Source of the DNA: Taenia hydatigena
Lineage: Eukaryota > Platyhelminthes > Cestoda > Cyclophyllidea > Taeniidae
Assembly: GCA_036345935.2 (NCBI GenBank)
Contig: JADWOT020000005.1
Location: 5,575,960-5,639,959 of the forward strand
Direction: 5' to 3'
DNA length: 64,000 nucleotides
Position 1 is the stretch's first letter. Each line of letters begins with the position of its first letter. The notes under the pieces are model-generated. The model made no database searches, was not told where the DNA came from, and saw only the letters and a list, made by a program, of their open reading frames with translations. The position numbers were made by a program, and so were the translations under genes. Below are positions 25,479 through 37,665 of the stretch, one piece after another.

Positions 25479-25797
25479 AGGCGGAGGTCGTTCCTAGCCC
25501 TTCTGCCATGGGATGTCAGGGATGCTCCCACCCGTACCACATGCACTTCTTTTGCACCGCTTTAATATGCCACAGGCGATAAAGATCGGGATAGAAACCC
25601 TACAGGGCCCGGCCTGCTTTCCGCTGCCAGCAATGTAGCGGCCCGAGGCTCCTTTGAAGGCAAAAGAAGGCAAAATACTAGGGCAGGATATATATATTCA
25701 AGGGCACGACCCGTAGGCCAGCCTACGCAGCAAGGACAATATGGCCACCTCCCCGTGACCCTCTGACCAAAAACGGCATTCCAAACAAAGTACTACA
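25029..25797 (+). mobile_element. Short non-autonomous LTR-like element, copy C
   Basis: The left terminal repeat is cut down to about 49 nt (25029-25077, ending TGTACTACA). The internal part is 25078-25633. The right terminal repeat is 25634-25797 (TGTAGCGGCCCGAGG to AAAGTACTACA). The first 450 bp look identical to the reverse complement of copy A, whereas the rest, including the right LTR, is clearly diverged from A. Confidence 0.65.
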
Positions 25798-26786
25798 GTT
25801 TTACCGTCTCCAATCATCTCTCGAATCAGGTAGAAGGGAAGCAATCTAGTCACATTTCCTTTCCTTTTAATTAAAGAGATTAGAACTATTGTGCTTTAAA
25901 GTAAGAATTTCATAATGCTAAACGCATAATGATGTAGATAAATCGATCATCAAGTGGTTTTGAACATTTGGGTTAGGGAGGTGATGTTAAAGGCACAACA
26001 TATTTAACATCATATGATTTGTCCAAAAAATGGTAACAAGGGCAGAATCATAAACATTTTATAGTTTAACACTTGCCATAGTTTAGTAGTAAAATTATGC
26101 CATTTGACATGGTGAATACTGAAATCGTTAGGCACTACCTTTAACCACATTGTTGGCCTGAGTTTAAGCCCAAAATTTCGTTCCATAATATCAAGTTCGG
26201 CATGACACCAGTTGATTTTTTGTGTTAATAGTAATGTGCCTTAATATATTTAGTAAATAATTTTATCGCTTGTTTAACTTTTCTATTTAATTGCACAACG
26301 CCTGTGCAAAGACCTTTTGAAACAGCCTATATATACGAGTGAGGGTGCGGCTTTTCACGTTGATATTCAGTTACTATTCTCGTACGTCGCTTTTATTTTC
26401 CATTTTAGATGCGTTTGTGAATACATAAGTTGAACCGCTGAGATATGCCTTGCTTGCGGTGGGGTTTTGCTTGGTCCTTTCTCGGGGCCATTTTATCATG
26501 CATATTTAAGCCTTCGTCTCTCCGAACATTTTAGTGCCAAAAATGTGCACTCGCACCTTATGCTTAGGAGCCTATTAAAAAGTGTTTTTACATTCTTAAA
26601 TTAATTTTACTTGATTTGTTTATTCGTTGTCACATAAACGATAAAATGTGTGCATCGATGTAACAATGCTGAAATTTCTGCAATTTATCTTAGATCACGC
26701 ATAGCTATCCTAATTCTTCTATGACCTTTATTTTTATTTCTTCTATTTGTTTTGGATTTGGAAATTTGATTTATTTCTCAATATAG
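25798..26786 (+). promoter_or_regulatory. Upstream region of ZIP copy 2, with TATA motif and 5' UTR acceptor
   Basis: A TATATATA motif lies at 26328-26335, 452 nt before the start codon. The start codon ATG at 26787 directly follows an AG acceptor (CAATATAG, 26779-26786). This implies either a 5' UTR intron or a spliced-leader trans-splice site just before the ATG; both occur in flatworms. No coding sequence was recognised in the stretch. Confidence 0.45.
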
Positions 26787-29637
26787 ATGGCTTCAACGTT
26801 CGCATCATTGACAGTTTTGGGTGCTGCTACATCACTTTTTCGGCACTGGGCTTTGGTAATCGTCATTTCTTCACTCCTATCAACTGACAACCCTGGGTAT
26901 TTTGTTGCCAATGCTGAGCCAACTTTATCGCTGCACGGCCTACCTGCCTTGCCTTCAGATCTTGTGCCAGGCCCAATCTATCCTAATTCAAGTGCAATCG
27001 CTCCAATCTCAACAACGGTGTTAAAAAGTATTTCTTTCGATCCAAATCCGCTAGCTACTGTACATTTGGGAAATGTAAGTCGTTTTTCATGCCTATATTT
27101 TTATCAGGACAGTAATTGGGGACTGTGCTGTTCTTATTGCCTCATATTTCCATTTCAGCTCCCCAACATCGAAGAAACGAGAGCACTCTTAAGAGTTTTC
27201 TCGCGCAATGATTCCGCTTCCGATTATTTTGTACTCGAACTATCCAATCCGCCTCCTTCAGTGCGTCGGACCCTTGTCGAAAGTAAGTATTTTTGTCTTC
27301 AGTATACATAGGGTAGTTGGAAAGCTTACATCCTTCTACCTTTATTTAATATGCAGCCAAAGTGACGATGCACAGAGGTAGGTATTCGTTGTCAGCGTCT
27401 AGGTTTGGCTCCTGCTATTCCTTACCACTTCATCTTTGTTATATTTTCTCGTGTTTTGATTAACTTTTTTCAATGTGAAATAGTATAGGCCCATCGTGAG
27501 GATAATGTACATTGTTCGCATGTGTTTGACCAAACTTGCGGTACATTTTCGGAGCGGTTGTTTGGTTGTTTGAGTTTGTCCAATTGCCGTACCATTAGTT
27601 TCTAAAGGTAATGCGCCACATGCTACCGTGTTGTTATTACTGTTTCGCTTGCATGTCAATTCGGAGGGCTTGGTCGATCATGGTCCCACTTTTTGATGGT
27701 CCTGCTTTCTCTTTTTTCTTCAGCAATAATCTACTCAGTCTTGGCAGTTACCGTCACCAATTTCTGTGCATTAACCGGTTTCATTTGCATTCCCATCCAA
27801 CGTTCCAAGCGTTTCCCTCTGTTGCTCAGTTTTATGATGGCTCTAGCAGTTGGAGCGCTCTTCTCCACGGCCGTTCTTGTTCTCATTCCCGAAGTAAGTA
27901 TCTTCTTTTTGGCCGCGTTCATATGCGGGTTCTTGCGCTTAGCAGTGTGAGTTAATGTGCCAAAACCTACATTCCAGGCACTGAAAATGATAGACATGCC
28001 ACGGGAATTCGGTGGTCAGGGTCGCACCTACCTTTATAAATTCATTTGTGTACCAGTTGGTGCGCTCTTCTTCTTCTTAGTGGAATACGTTCTCCTGATC
28101 CTACCTCGACTTCTCAGGGTGCGTTTATAGTCACTTTGGCACCGACCAAAATTTGAGCGATCAGTTAATTATTCGTTTGCGTTATTTAAAACTTACCCAT
28201 GCAAATTAAGCTATTTGGCACCTGTATACATGTTGTGTAAATGGTTTTTGTATTCTTGTATGTCTGGCAAATTGGACCATTTAAATTTGGAAAGCTGATA
28301 GTATCGCTGGTGTGATATATAACAGTAACTAGGCGGTATGGTAGATACATCAAAATTACTCTTTCAATTACAGTGGAAAAGATCTTCGAGTAGTGACAAA
28401 TCATTGGAAGGAACGGAAATCGCGGACACGAAGAATTGGGACGAAAACTCCAATGCTTTAAAGCAGGATTCTCCTAATGTGAGGCCTTTTAAATTTTAAA
28501 TGATTTTTTTTTTCAAAATTTGACAATTCGATTAGTTTATTTTCTCCTTGCAGGCGGAGATCTCGGTGGAAATTGGTGAAACACTGGATGGCGGCGATTT
28601 GGGTTCCATTGACAGCATTTACATGTCACAAAAGTCAGTGGTCGCGCCACACCGGCGCTGCTGCCTTCGCTTTAGTCGTGAAAAGTTTACCCAAATCGCT
28701 CCAGTCGCATGGATGATTCTTTTCGGTGATGCATTTCACAACTTCATGGATGGCATGACCATTGGAGTGGGTTTCACGGAGAGTCCGACAATCGGTATTG
28801 CTCTTACTCTTAGCATCATCTTCGAAGAACTGCCAAGTGAACTCGGTGAGTGATTTTACTCTCCAACCTGTCTTTCTCCCCTGTCTTTTTTGGCTGGCAT
28901 TATTAATGAGAGATGGTCTGATTATAGGTGACTTTGCAATCCTCATCTCCTCCGGATTTTCTATCAAATCGGCCGTTTGCGCCAACTTCCTGTCTGCCTG
29001 CACCACTTACCCTGGTCTGCTCGTCGGTCTGATCATCGGCGAGGTGTCCGCCGGAGCGCTCTACGTCTTCGCCATCACTGCCGGCTTCTTTCTCTACATC
29101 AGTCTTGCTGACATGGTATATTTGCAGTTTTGTTTCTCTTGCTGTTTATGTTAGGCGTTTTGTTTGCTTTTTGTGTTTCCTACTAACACCCACGCGTATA
29201 TCGTTTCACGGAGAGGCGATAGGCTGACTGTGAACTTCAATGTTTCTTGTGGACGAGAGTGTAGGAGCCGGATTAGTCAATCTTTTGTCCGAGTTGCTTT
29301 CTATTTGGAGTGCGGGAGATCAAGCCTAAGGCATTGCTTCCACGTCAAATGCGTGTGCTCGTGTGTGCGTGTGTGTGTGCCGTAAGGCCGATTGTGTCTT
29401 GTGACTTGGACGATGTTTACGCGCTGCTGCGCCACTTGTTCATCCGTGTGCGAACAACCCTTTCTTGTAAGAAATCTCTCTCTCGCCTAGATGCCGAATC
29501 TTCGGGATGGTTTGGAGGAATTGGAGAGTAAGAATAAAAATTCCTTCTACCTCTTCCTCATTCAACTGACTGGTCTGATCTCAGGGTTCGTGTGCGTCTT
29601 GAGTATCAACTTAATCAGTGACTTGATCACATTGTAG
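26787..29637 (+). CDS. SLC39-like: ZIP-family metal transporter, copy 2 (SLC39A8/SLC39A14-like, altered TM5 motif)
   Basis: Exons are 26787-27074, 27159-27282, 27357-27377, 27724-27893, 27978-28118, 28374-28478, 28554-28845, 28928-29115 and 29491-29637 (stop TAG), giving 491 residues. Lengths 124, 170, 141, 188 and 147 nt equal those of copy 1 exactly, and all phases match. A leader peptide and short ectodomain are followed by the ZIP helices: TM2 ends VLVLIPE, TM3 has GQGRTY and LLILPRLL, TM4 has HNFMDG and TM7 ends SLADM. TM5 reads FEELPSELGDF: the second His of the ZIP metal motif, kept in copy 1, is Ser here (AGT at about 28834). The cytosolic loop is charged and longer (35-codon exon at 28374). 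A 21-nt micro-exon is present only in this copy. The product may have altered metal selectivity or reduced transport. Confidence 0.9.
27357..27377 (+). other. 21-nt micro-exon of ZIP copy 2
   Basis: The acceptor ATGCAG lies at 27351-27356 and the donor GTAGGT starts at 27378. The exon is 7 codons in phase 1-1, so it can be included or skipped without a frame change. It adds a short basic segment (KVTMHR) just before TM1. Copy 1 joins the flanking exons directly. Confidence 0.55.
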
Positions 29638-30207
29638 CGGCCAACGAGGTGGTGTTTACTCAGTCTGCTCTCCTCACCTCCCTTCTCTACGCTTGATATT
29701 CCCCTCTTAACTGATTCATTATTCGTTTGAAGAAATGTACTTTTTTCGCTTTGAAGAATTTTTACAAGTAAGCACTTCTATTTTTCGGGGTCGATACGGC
29801 TAGTCTAGCAGGTGAAACGGTTTCCTGTTGGGTGGTGGTGGTGGCGGTGGGCTTTCGACTCGCCGTGGCATTTTGGGCAGGGATACTTTGGCAAGCTTAC
29901 CCGTATGGATGTGTGTCCGGTATCACCGTCACGTGTAACGCATGGCGACGGATATTTACCTTCATGATAAGTCTCGCCTTTCATAGCGTGGTTGTTTAGG
30001 CACATGGGGTGGAAACTTCAATTTGTTGTGTGACAATTGTGGGGAGGGAGGGGAGGGCAACCCGGATAGTCGAAGGTCTTCCTGTAGGGCATTCCGTCAT
30101 AGGTGATCAACGGTGCTACCAAAACGAAACCTGAAGTGCGCCAATGTGAGCTACATCCAAGCTCCTTGTGATGTCCACTGAGGCTGGTAGCTAAAGTGGA
30201 TGGAGGA

Positions 30208-30231
30208 GGGGGGGGGGGGGGGGGGGGGGGG
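30208..30231 (+). repeat. Homopolymer of 24 G
   Basis: An uninterrupted run of G follows GGATGGAGGA. It lies about 570 nt downstream of the ZIP copy 2 stop. It could form a G-quadruplex, and its length may be affected by sequencing error. Confidence 0.9.
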
Positions 30232-31162
30232 AGCGGATGAATAACTTGTTATCTTGGCCGTTCTTTAGCTGTCCTCATCTCATGGAGCTTCACACTCAGT
30301 TTTTCTAGCCGAGGAAATCTGTACCACTGCTTGAGATCAATGTCAACTAATTGCCTCAAATACATTCACAAGAATGTATTTGGCAGCGCTGTGTTTATCA
30401 GCGTTTAAACTTGACATAAGTAGAAAGGCAGTGGGATGAATGTTTAGGTCAAAAGGTGATTAGTTTTCATCTAACGCGTAGGCTAGCGTCCATTCCGGCT
30501 AGGATTCTGTTGACCAAGTCGGAGGTGGTCAGAGATGTCGTCTACGCGTCTTGCAAACGAGAGCATTAAGACACGACTAGTGTCACCATTTCGAAGCTTG
30601 GTCTGTGCATTCACCTGATCACAGCCCCGGTAGCCATCTCTGTGGCATGCAACCAACCTGTCAAGACAGGCAGATAATTGAGAGCTGAATCATTCGTCCG
30701 TTTTGACGAATTTCACGCCGATAAAGTTGCCTTCCACCACCTAGGAGAAAACAAGTGGAAAAACGAAACAACTTCAAAAATTTCGTGGTTCTTGTCAGGC
30801 GCTTATCTACTGGTCTTGATGGTGTCGTCACCGACGCTATCAGTCTCCCATCGTGCCTATTCGCCGTCAATAAACCTGACCCCGGAAGGCGGAAACAACA
30901 AAACGCTACGCCTCTCTCCCTCTTCGAGGGAGGTGAGATACCACAACCTCTTCAAATGAGGCATTTAGGCGTAAAAAAAACTATGTAGTTCAGGTATTAG
31001 ACTTCAAAGACCCACTTGCTACAAATGATTGCACAACGATGAGCGTTGACTTCAAGATTTCTTGATGCATTTTGGAGAGTGCCAAATACGTTCGCAAGAT
31101 CATCTTTCTCCCTCACTTTGTGTCTAGCAGTGACAAGTGCATTTCAATTCGTTGTGCAATAG

Positions 31163-31275
31163 GTGTGCGCCTGGAAGTGAACGGACCATTCACCACGACT
31201 ACTGATTGGCAAGCCAACCTCCTTCAGTCATTGCTGTCAGACGAGAGCAAGGAGAAGTCTATTGAGAAAATGAAG
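31163..31275 (+). other. Candidate orphan exon, product unknown
   Basis: The frame between acceptor GCAATAG (31156-31162) and donor AAG|GTGAGA (31276) reads VRLEVNGPFTTTT and then a charged helix ending KSIEKMK. It would be 113 nt with balanced composition. No neighbouring exon was found, and the family was not recognised. Confidence 0.25.
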
Positions 31276-34200
31276 GTGAGATTGATGCTGATACAAATCC
31301 CTTTGAAGGGTACGTGACGGCACCCGAAGGGTTGCTGCCGCGTTGGAGTGGGATCTGTGATGATTAAGTCGTTGTCGGCATTTAAAAGTCCCGTGGTAGA
31401 ACGTCGATGGATATGCAAGAGAAAGAGAAGATTTTGGAAGCGCCGAGAAGTAGGTTGAATTGTGGCGATGCTCATTTTGTCAGTTGCACTGCCCTTCATG
31501 GCGGATAGGAAACCCGTAAAACCCGTGCCGCTTAAAATAGAGAAGTTCGGAGAGGTAACTACTAGGACTCCACTACGACCATTAGCTCTTGCAGCGAAAC
31601 GTTGCGAATAACGCATGAAACAAAATTTTGGCGCCAAGCGAGTGTTACAACGAGAGATTACGCCCACCAATTGAAATTCTTCAGTCTCCAAAACGTTTTC
31701 GCTTTAAGCTTAAGACAGGTATTTTAAATGGTCGCTTTAGCGAGTTTTGCAATTATTCCCATAATACAGCTACTTTGAAGGACTTAGAGATAGGAGAAAG
31801 CATTTTCCTTCTGAAAAACGAAAAACATGCCGTAACGACTGCTGATACTATTTGTCGCAGATCGTACGTTTTCAATCGCTCACTTTGATGTCAGCGGGAA
31901 AAGCATAACTAATGGTACTACAAAAAGATACGTTGAGTTCCCTTTATTCCTTTCTTTATATCAAAGCTATACCATTGTACACTTCTCCACTCCTTTACTT
32001 CAATAATGCTACGAGATAAGGCGGATTTTTAAGAAACGATACGCTTTGCGTTTTGTTTTCTTTAAGTAAATTTTGCTTCCTCTTAGCAATAACTACAATG
32101 ACCTTTGTCATGAGACTAATTTTTTAAATAAAACTATTTCAAAATTCTGCATTTAATGTATTGAAATGCTGTCCACGTAAGACCTTAATGGATGGACTAG
32201 GTGGCGTTTGAGAAACCAGTGTCATTTCTTGTGGCACGGTGACAATGATAGGTGGAGGAAGTAAGAAAATATTATTATTCAGAATGTGGTGTAAGTAACC
32301 AACACATGAAACTCCACGAATATGTGTAAACAAAGTTCCAACTGGATAATATTTTTTGGAGCAAATAAGAAAGGCCTTTTTCTCGGTACGGATGTCACAT
32401 AGTGTCGCAGGAGTGTACCGCTTGTTGAACTGGCGGTGCGTCAATAAATAAGTTTTAACGGGCAGAATGGTGACATTGACGCTAAGCGATCCGCCTTTTT
32501 ATTGTTTTACCGACTTCTTGTGTAAAATAGGTACTTTTTAACCACGAAATCTCGTATTATTAGGGAACATTTTTCTATTTGAGCGTGTTATGTGGATGCA
32601 AATGTATCGAAATTCCTTCCGTTTTTTAATGTGCAGCCTGCAGCGAATGCGTAAAATTACGTGTTGGCGATTGTTTATATGCACAAGCGGTAGCACATCA
32701 ATCCACCGGTTTAATGGCCTTTACTGTTCTCTATACTACCTTTTCCTCCCTTACACTGAACTCGCAGCGCACATAAAGTCAGTCGAAACTGATAGATGTA
32801 ACTTGAAGTGGCCTGCTTTTCGGCAATACTCTATCGCTGTTACAACGCTGGAGAAGTTAGTTTCTCGTCCGATTCGCTGTGAAGCATTTGAAGAAAACTC
32901 CAACAAGTCCATTTAAAGATAACTGCGTCACGGTGGGGGGAAGCTCCACTCTTCACTCTTCACATAACAAACGCAATGGCCGACGCCATCATCATAATCA
33001 TCATCAAAGAAGTAATGTTGATTAATACCAAGTCAAAAATCCATGTGTACAACATCCAGTGACGGATGGCTGCATGACTTTGTCCATCACTTCTTTCACG
33101 TCATAGGATTGTGTGGTCTTTTGTAGTCACCGCAGCTAATGGATTATTTCCTGACCACACGACAAACTAATATGAAGTGAATTGAGTGAATGGAGTGACT
33201 GACTGATTGACCGAAAAAGTTGTGATGAGACATGGTTTTCGTCTTCCGCATTCGGAGGCACATTTGACTTCGACAATTGCTCCACTACTGCACATTTCCT
33301 GAGACACACATTGCTTCACATCCACCACCCCTTCAAGGCTATGCTATGTCCTGGGTGCGTGTGGGTAGGTTTGCGGAGCTATGCAGATGCAACGGCTGGT
33401 CATGTAGTCATCCCTTTTTCCATGCAAACTAATTGTGTTTGAGATCCGCTCTTCCCCTGCAACTCTGAGGTTTGCACCAAAAATGTCATCTTGTCTCTCT
33501 CTACTCTTCATCTTCCACGGGAAGTAGTGAGGATTGAAGATTCCATACTATAAAAATTATCCGTGAGAAGATTTTCACTTTACGTGGAAGAGATGAGGAT
33601 CGAAGTAAGGGAATAAGAAGGAATTCTGCCTCATTCTTATCCTTTGAAACTTTTTGATGCAAAACCTTTAGTCGGCTATCGTTTCCCCTCAAAATAAGGT
33701 GGGCAGGCAGGAGATGAGGTGTCAGGATTCGTTTTCTTCTTTGGCTTTTAATAAATAAATGCTGGCCAGAGGATTCGAGTCCCGCCTTTTATTTTTTAAT
33801 TTAAATGGATTGGCTGCTACCTGTGGCGCCATCAGCAGTGGTTGGCGGTTTTACGAAATGCTCATAGCGGAGGCGCTAGACCTACCAGACAGGTACCTCC
33901 ACTGAACGGTGTAAAGGAGAGTGAATGGTGTTTCACATTTCCGCCTTAAAGGTCCTGCTTCAGTCTTAACACTATAATGATCGGAGTCTTAGACGTGGCG
34001 AACTGACCGCCATATTCCTCTACCTAATTATCTTTTCCTCTCCCCACTCTTTTCGAAGCTACGCAGGCTGTCTGCGACACAGCTCGGTGGAACCACTACC
34101 CATAGACGGCTAAAGAGCCCATGTCGCATCCACGACTTCGGTTTTGATCTTCTTATGATCCTTTGTGATGGCTGATATGGGAGTGTGATCACCGAAAAAC

Positions 34201-37200
34201 GGTAAGTTAATCCATTCATCCTTTTTAACATTCAACCACCCCCTACGGTGAGAGCAAGCCTACATAATTTGTCTTTCAAGCCAACCAAGCAACCAATTCC
34301 ATGGAAAATTTATTCTGTTTTCCAATGCAACATTCAAATAACCCCAAACGAGTGCTAGTTGTGTATTTTTGGTAAGGGAGGGAGCGAACACCAAACCAAC
34401 GTGTGAAGTCACAACATTCAAGCTGCCAAGGTGGCACACACCAAAACTAATTCAACCTCATTGTAAGCGTGAGAAAGGCTATTAATTAATTCACTGATTT
34501 TAGCGAAAGAGAAAAGAGTCAGGGCAGCTGAAGCACTGCATCCCTTGTTGTTATCGGTCACCACTTTTGGAAGTAGCTGAAAGTGGCTCAATAATGAATT
34601 TTTATTGAAAACAAGAAAATGAGACAAGCTTTCATAATCGTCATCATTATCTTAGGTCTACTTTACCTACGAATTGTGAAGGAGAGACAAAACAGAATGG
34701 GGAGATGCGTCTGGTCCATGTGAACTAGTAAATGGACAGAAGGATAAAAAACTTGTCCATTTTTGGTGTGGCTTGTTTTAGATCTTGGACATTTCTGATC
34801 CGCATACCGCTATATGCAGCCATGGTGAGGAAGTCAGCGTGCTGGTTTCGTCACCCTTTACTAGAGCTGGTAGTGATTTCCCCTTATTGAGGGATGCAAA
34901 TCGAGATGATTCGCCTTGCAACGATAGCTCAGCGTGAGCCTTCAAGGAAGACTGAAGTAACAGAGTGAAAAAGTATCTTCACTCTTGTTTGACGCCGACG
35001 TCAGAGAAGAAGGGGAAGATGGTGGTTGAAATCAAGCCAATGGTCCATGCAAACCATTACCAATGGTGGATGAACCCAGAATGGATGAATACAAAAGAGA
35101 TGGGTTCGGGATGTTTGGAGAAGTAAAAGGATCGGAAAAGTGGATGAATGGAAACGAAATGAATTGGTGAATGACTGGATAAATTGCTTGACAGAAAGGT
35201 GGATCGGAAGAATAGCTCACGTCTTTGTGACCATTGCGACTGCGCTTTTCAGGAACACCAACAACACGGCGCACTGTCAAATTTCTGATGAGCGTAATCG
35301 CAATGCATTGTGGGAAGCCCCCTTGAAAGCTCCAATGATTACCCAGGCGCACACATCCACACACAGAGAAAAGTTTTCTCTAGAGAAGGTATAGAATTTG
35401 CCTTGCCATTGTAGTAACTTGATACTTGCCCATTCACACAGAGTTAACCTCCTGATATTTTCCAATTTCGTGACATTTACACCTCCGCTTTGACAACACA
35501 GTTCTCCGGTTACGCTTACAGCCTTCCTCCTCTACGGTGTGAGTCGAGTATTGAGGCGTAGCGCCACACTGAATCCTCCAATCTCATGAAGAGCCGCATT
35601 GGAGAACAATTTGAGAAGCCGAGACGCCTGACTAATCGATATTCATCGGTGGAACCTCTAAACAGTACGCAGGAGATAAGTCCTACCTTTTCTATTTGGG
35701 AGTCGGATCTCTAAATTCGACTCGAATAATGCCTCTAAGCACAAAGTCTGTGATTCAAGGAGGAGGGCACCGAGAATTAACAAAATGAAGCTAGATTTTA
35801 TACCTTAGATGCAAAATGTACCGCCCTTCACATGGCAGCTAACTTTCGGTCAGAATTGTCGCGTAAATGGGCTGACAGAAGGACTTTTAAGTGCCGCCTA
35901 CCAATGCCCTAGTTTTCAATTGCCTCACGTATTCATTTGCCTCCGATTCTCCATTGCCTCCTCTCCTCCACATCTGTTCAGACACTCCTTGGTGTTTGAT
36001 AAATGAAGGAAGGGGGCGTTAGAAGGGTTGGGGATGGAAGAAAGATCATTTATTGGTGGTCCTACTAGCCTACAGACCCTGTCATTGTTATAATTATGAA
36101 AGGTCTGTCATTTTGTGTTGACTCTCTACGTATTGCACAACCGTTTTGCAATCCGTGAGCTCTTGAATTCGGTCTAATTGATGAGTCTACTAACTCAGTG
36201 GATTTTACCATGCACAGTGAGTCTGTTGGTGATGAAATCACTAAGGCTTAACGAATTGGTTTTGATCTGTGGAGCGTAAAAGTAAAAAACCACGATGAAT
36301 ATTGAAACGCATAGCAAGAGGTCGAGCACTTTGCGCTTCCTCTAAGTTATACCAGTGCATCAAAATTTATTTGGAAGGTACAAAACAGAAGGTGAAAATG
36401 GAGCTGTCCTCTGCATCCTTCCGATTTTACCTCCCCTTCCACCTGTAGGACGCCTCTCACATTACCTCGATGTAAATAACTCTTCATCTAGGTCTTCTCA
36501 ATCCCCGCATTGACCTATGAAGTACTGACGGCCTCATTCGAGCTCTTGACTGGCATGTTAGCAGGTGCCCTGCAGCACAAGTGATAGTAAAACGAAAACT
36601 GGATATGCTGCTGTTTACACAAGTGAGGATAAAAAAGTGCCTCTTTTGAATCTATTCAAGTGGATGGAAGGTGGTTTACAAGGACTCTACTAGACGCCTT
36701 GACACAGCAACTTTTTATCTGTTTAAATCAACCCAAACAGAGATTAGATCAATTGGAAAACAAGTGAAGTAGCTGGTGAAATCTATGAAACACAGACCAT
36801 TGCATAAAGAACTGTAATAATTGCCAAATTTTTAGCCAACAAAAGGTGGTAAGAGTAATGCGAAAGTGGGTACTCGATGTTATCTAATGAGTGTGAGTGG
36901 AGAACGGTGAGAATTTACTGGTGAGGTGGTTTGGTTGCTCGACTGCAAACACATTCGTCTAGCAAAGATTCATTTGAATAGTAAAATTCCTGTCGCCATG
37001 AGAGCAGCTGTACCCCATCCCCACTCATCCATCCTTACTGAACTCCTGTGACCCACTTGAGTGACAGGTATGACAGTCGCCCACGGTTGTAGTGAAAAGA
37101 AGGAATAAACTTGAAGGTTTGTTATCTGATCCTGCGTAAACTGCCGTTATGTGAAAGTGACAGTTTGATTTCTCGTTGGACTTTAGCCTGATCGAATGTG

Positions 37201-37634
37201 AACCACTGCCTAATTACCTTCGGTGTGCGCATGTCGACATGAATATGCAGATTTGATAGAAAAAAGGAACAAAAACCACAATACTTTTTTGAGCCTTAGA
37301 GTCGCACCACAATCTCTAAATCCTTCTTGAAGTCGCCTTGTGGCAGACACATCAAACACTTCAGGTCAGTCTGGTTCAAGTTCATTTACTTTTCATTGGT
37401 TGGCATGACTTCAGGCTTTGCAGCAGTCAATTATTCCTAGACTATTCTTGAGATTGTCTCCCTCCCACCAGACGCCTTTGTTGAGGTCACCTTTGCAGTT
37501 GGAATGGTGAGACGTGTGAATTGCTGCGAACCGCGCAGATAAAAGACTTTCAGTGAATTGGTTGTCTAGTTGGCATAAAAGGCAACCTAAAAGTCTGTAA
37601 TGCCTTAACTTTATGATCAGGTTAATTTGCAGTA

Positions 37635-37665
37635 AAGTGTTGTTTACATGGTGTAAACAACACTT
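37635..37665. promoter_or_regulatory. Perfect 14-bp palindrome with two FOXO/DAF-16-type motifs
   Basis: AAGTGTTGTTTACA and its exact reverse complement TGTAAACAACACTT are separated by TGG. Each arm contains TTGTTTAC/GTAAACAA, the consensus DAF-16/FOXO binding element. No gene starts nearby in this annotation: the nearest are ZIP copy 2 about 8 kb to the left and the LC8 cluster about 4 kb to the right. The structure is seen directly; regulatory use is inference. Confidence 0.5.

Noticed and set aside
33755..33800. tRNA B-box-like sequence GATTCGAGTCC
   Set aside because: No A box or cloverleaf could be folded around it, and the neighbouring sequence is AT-rich repeat-like.
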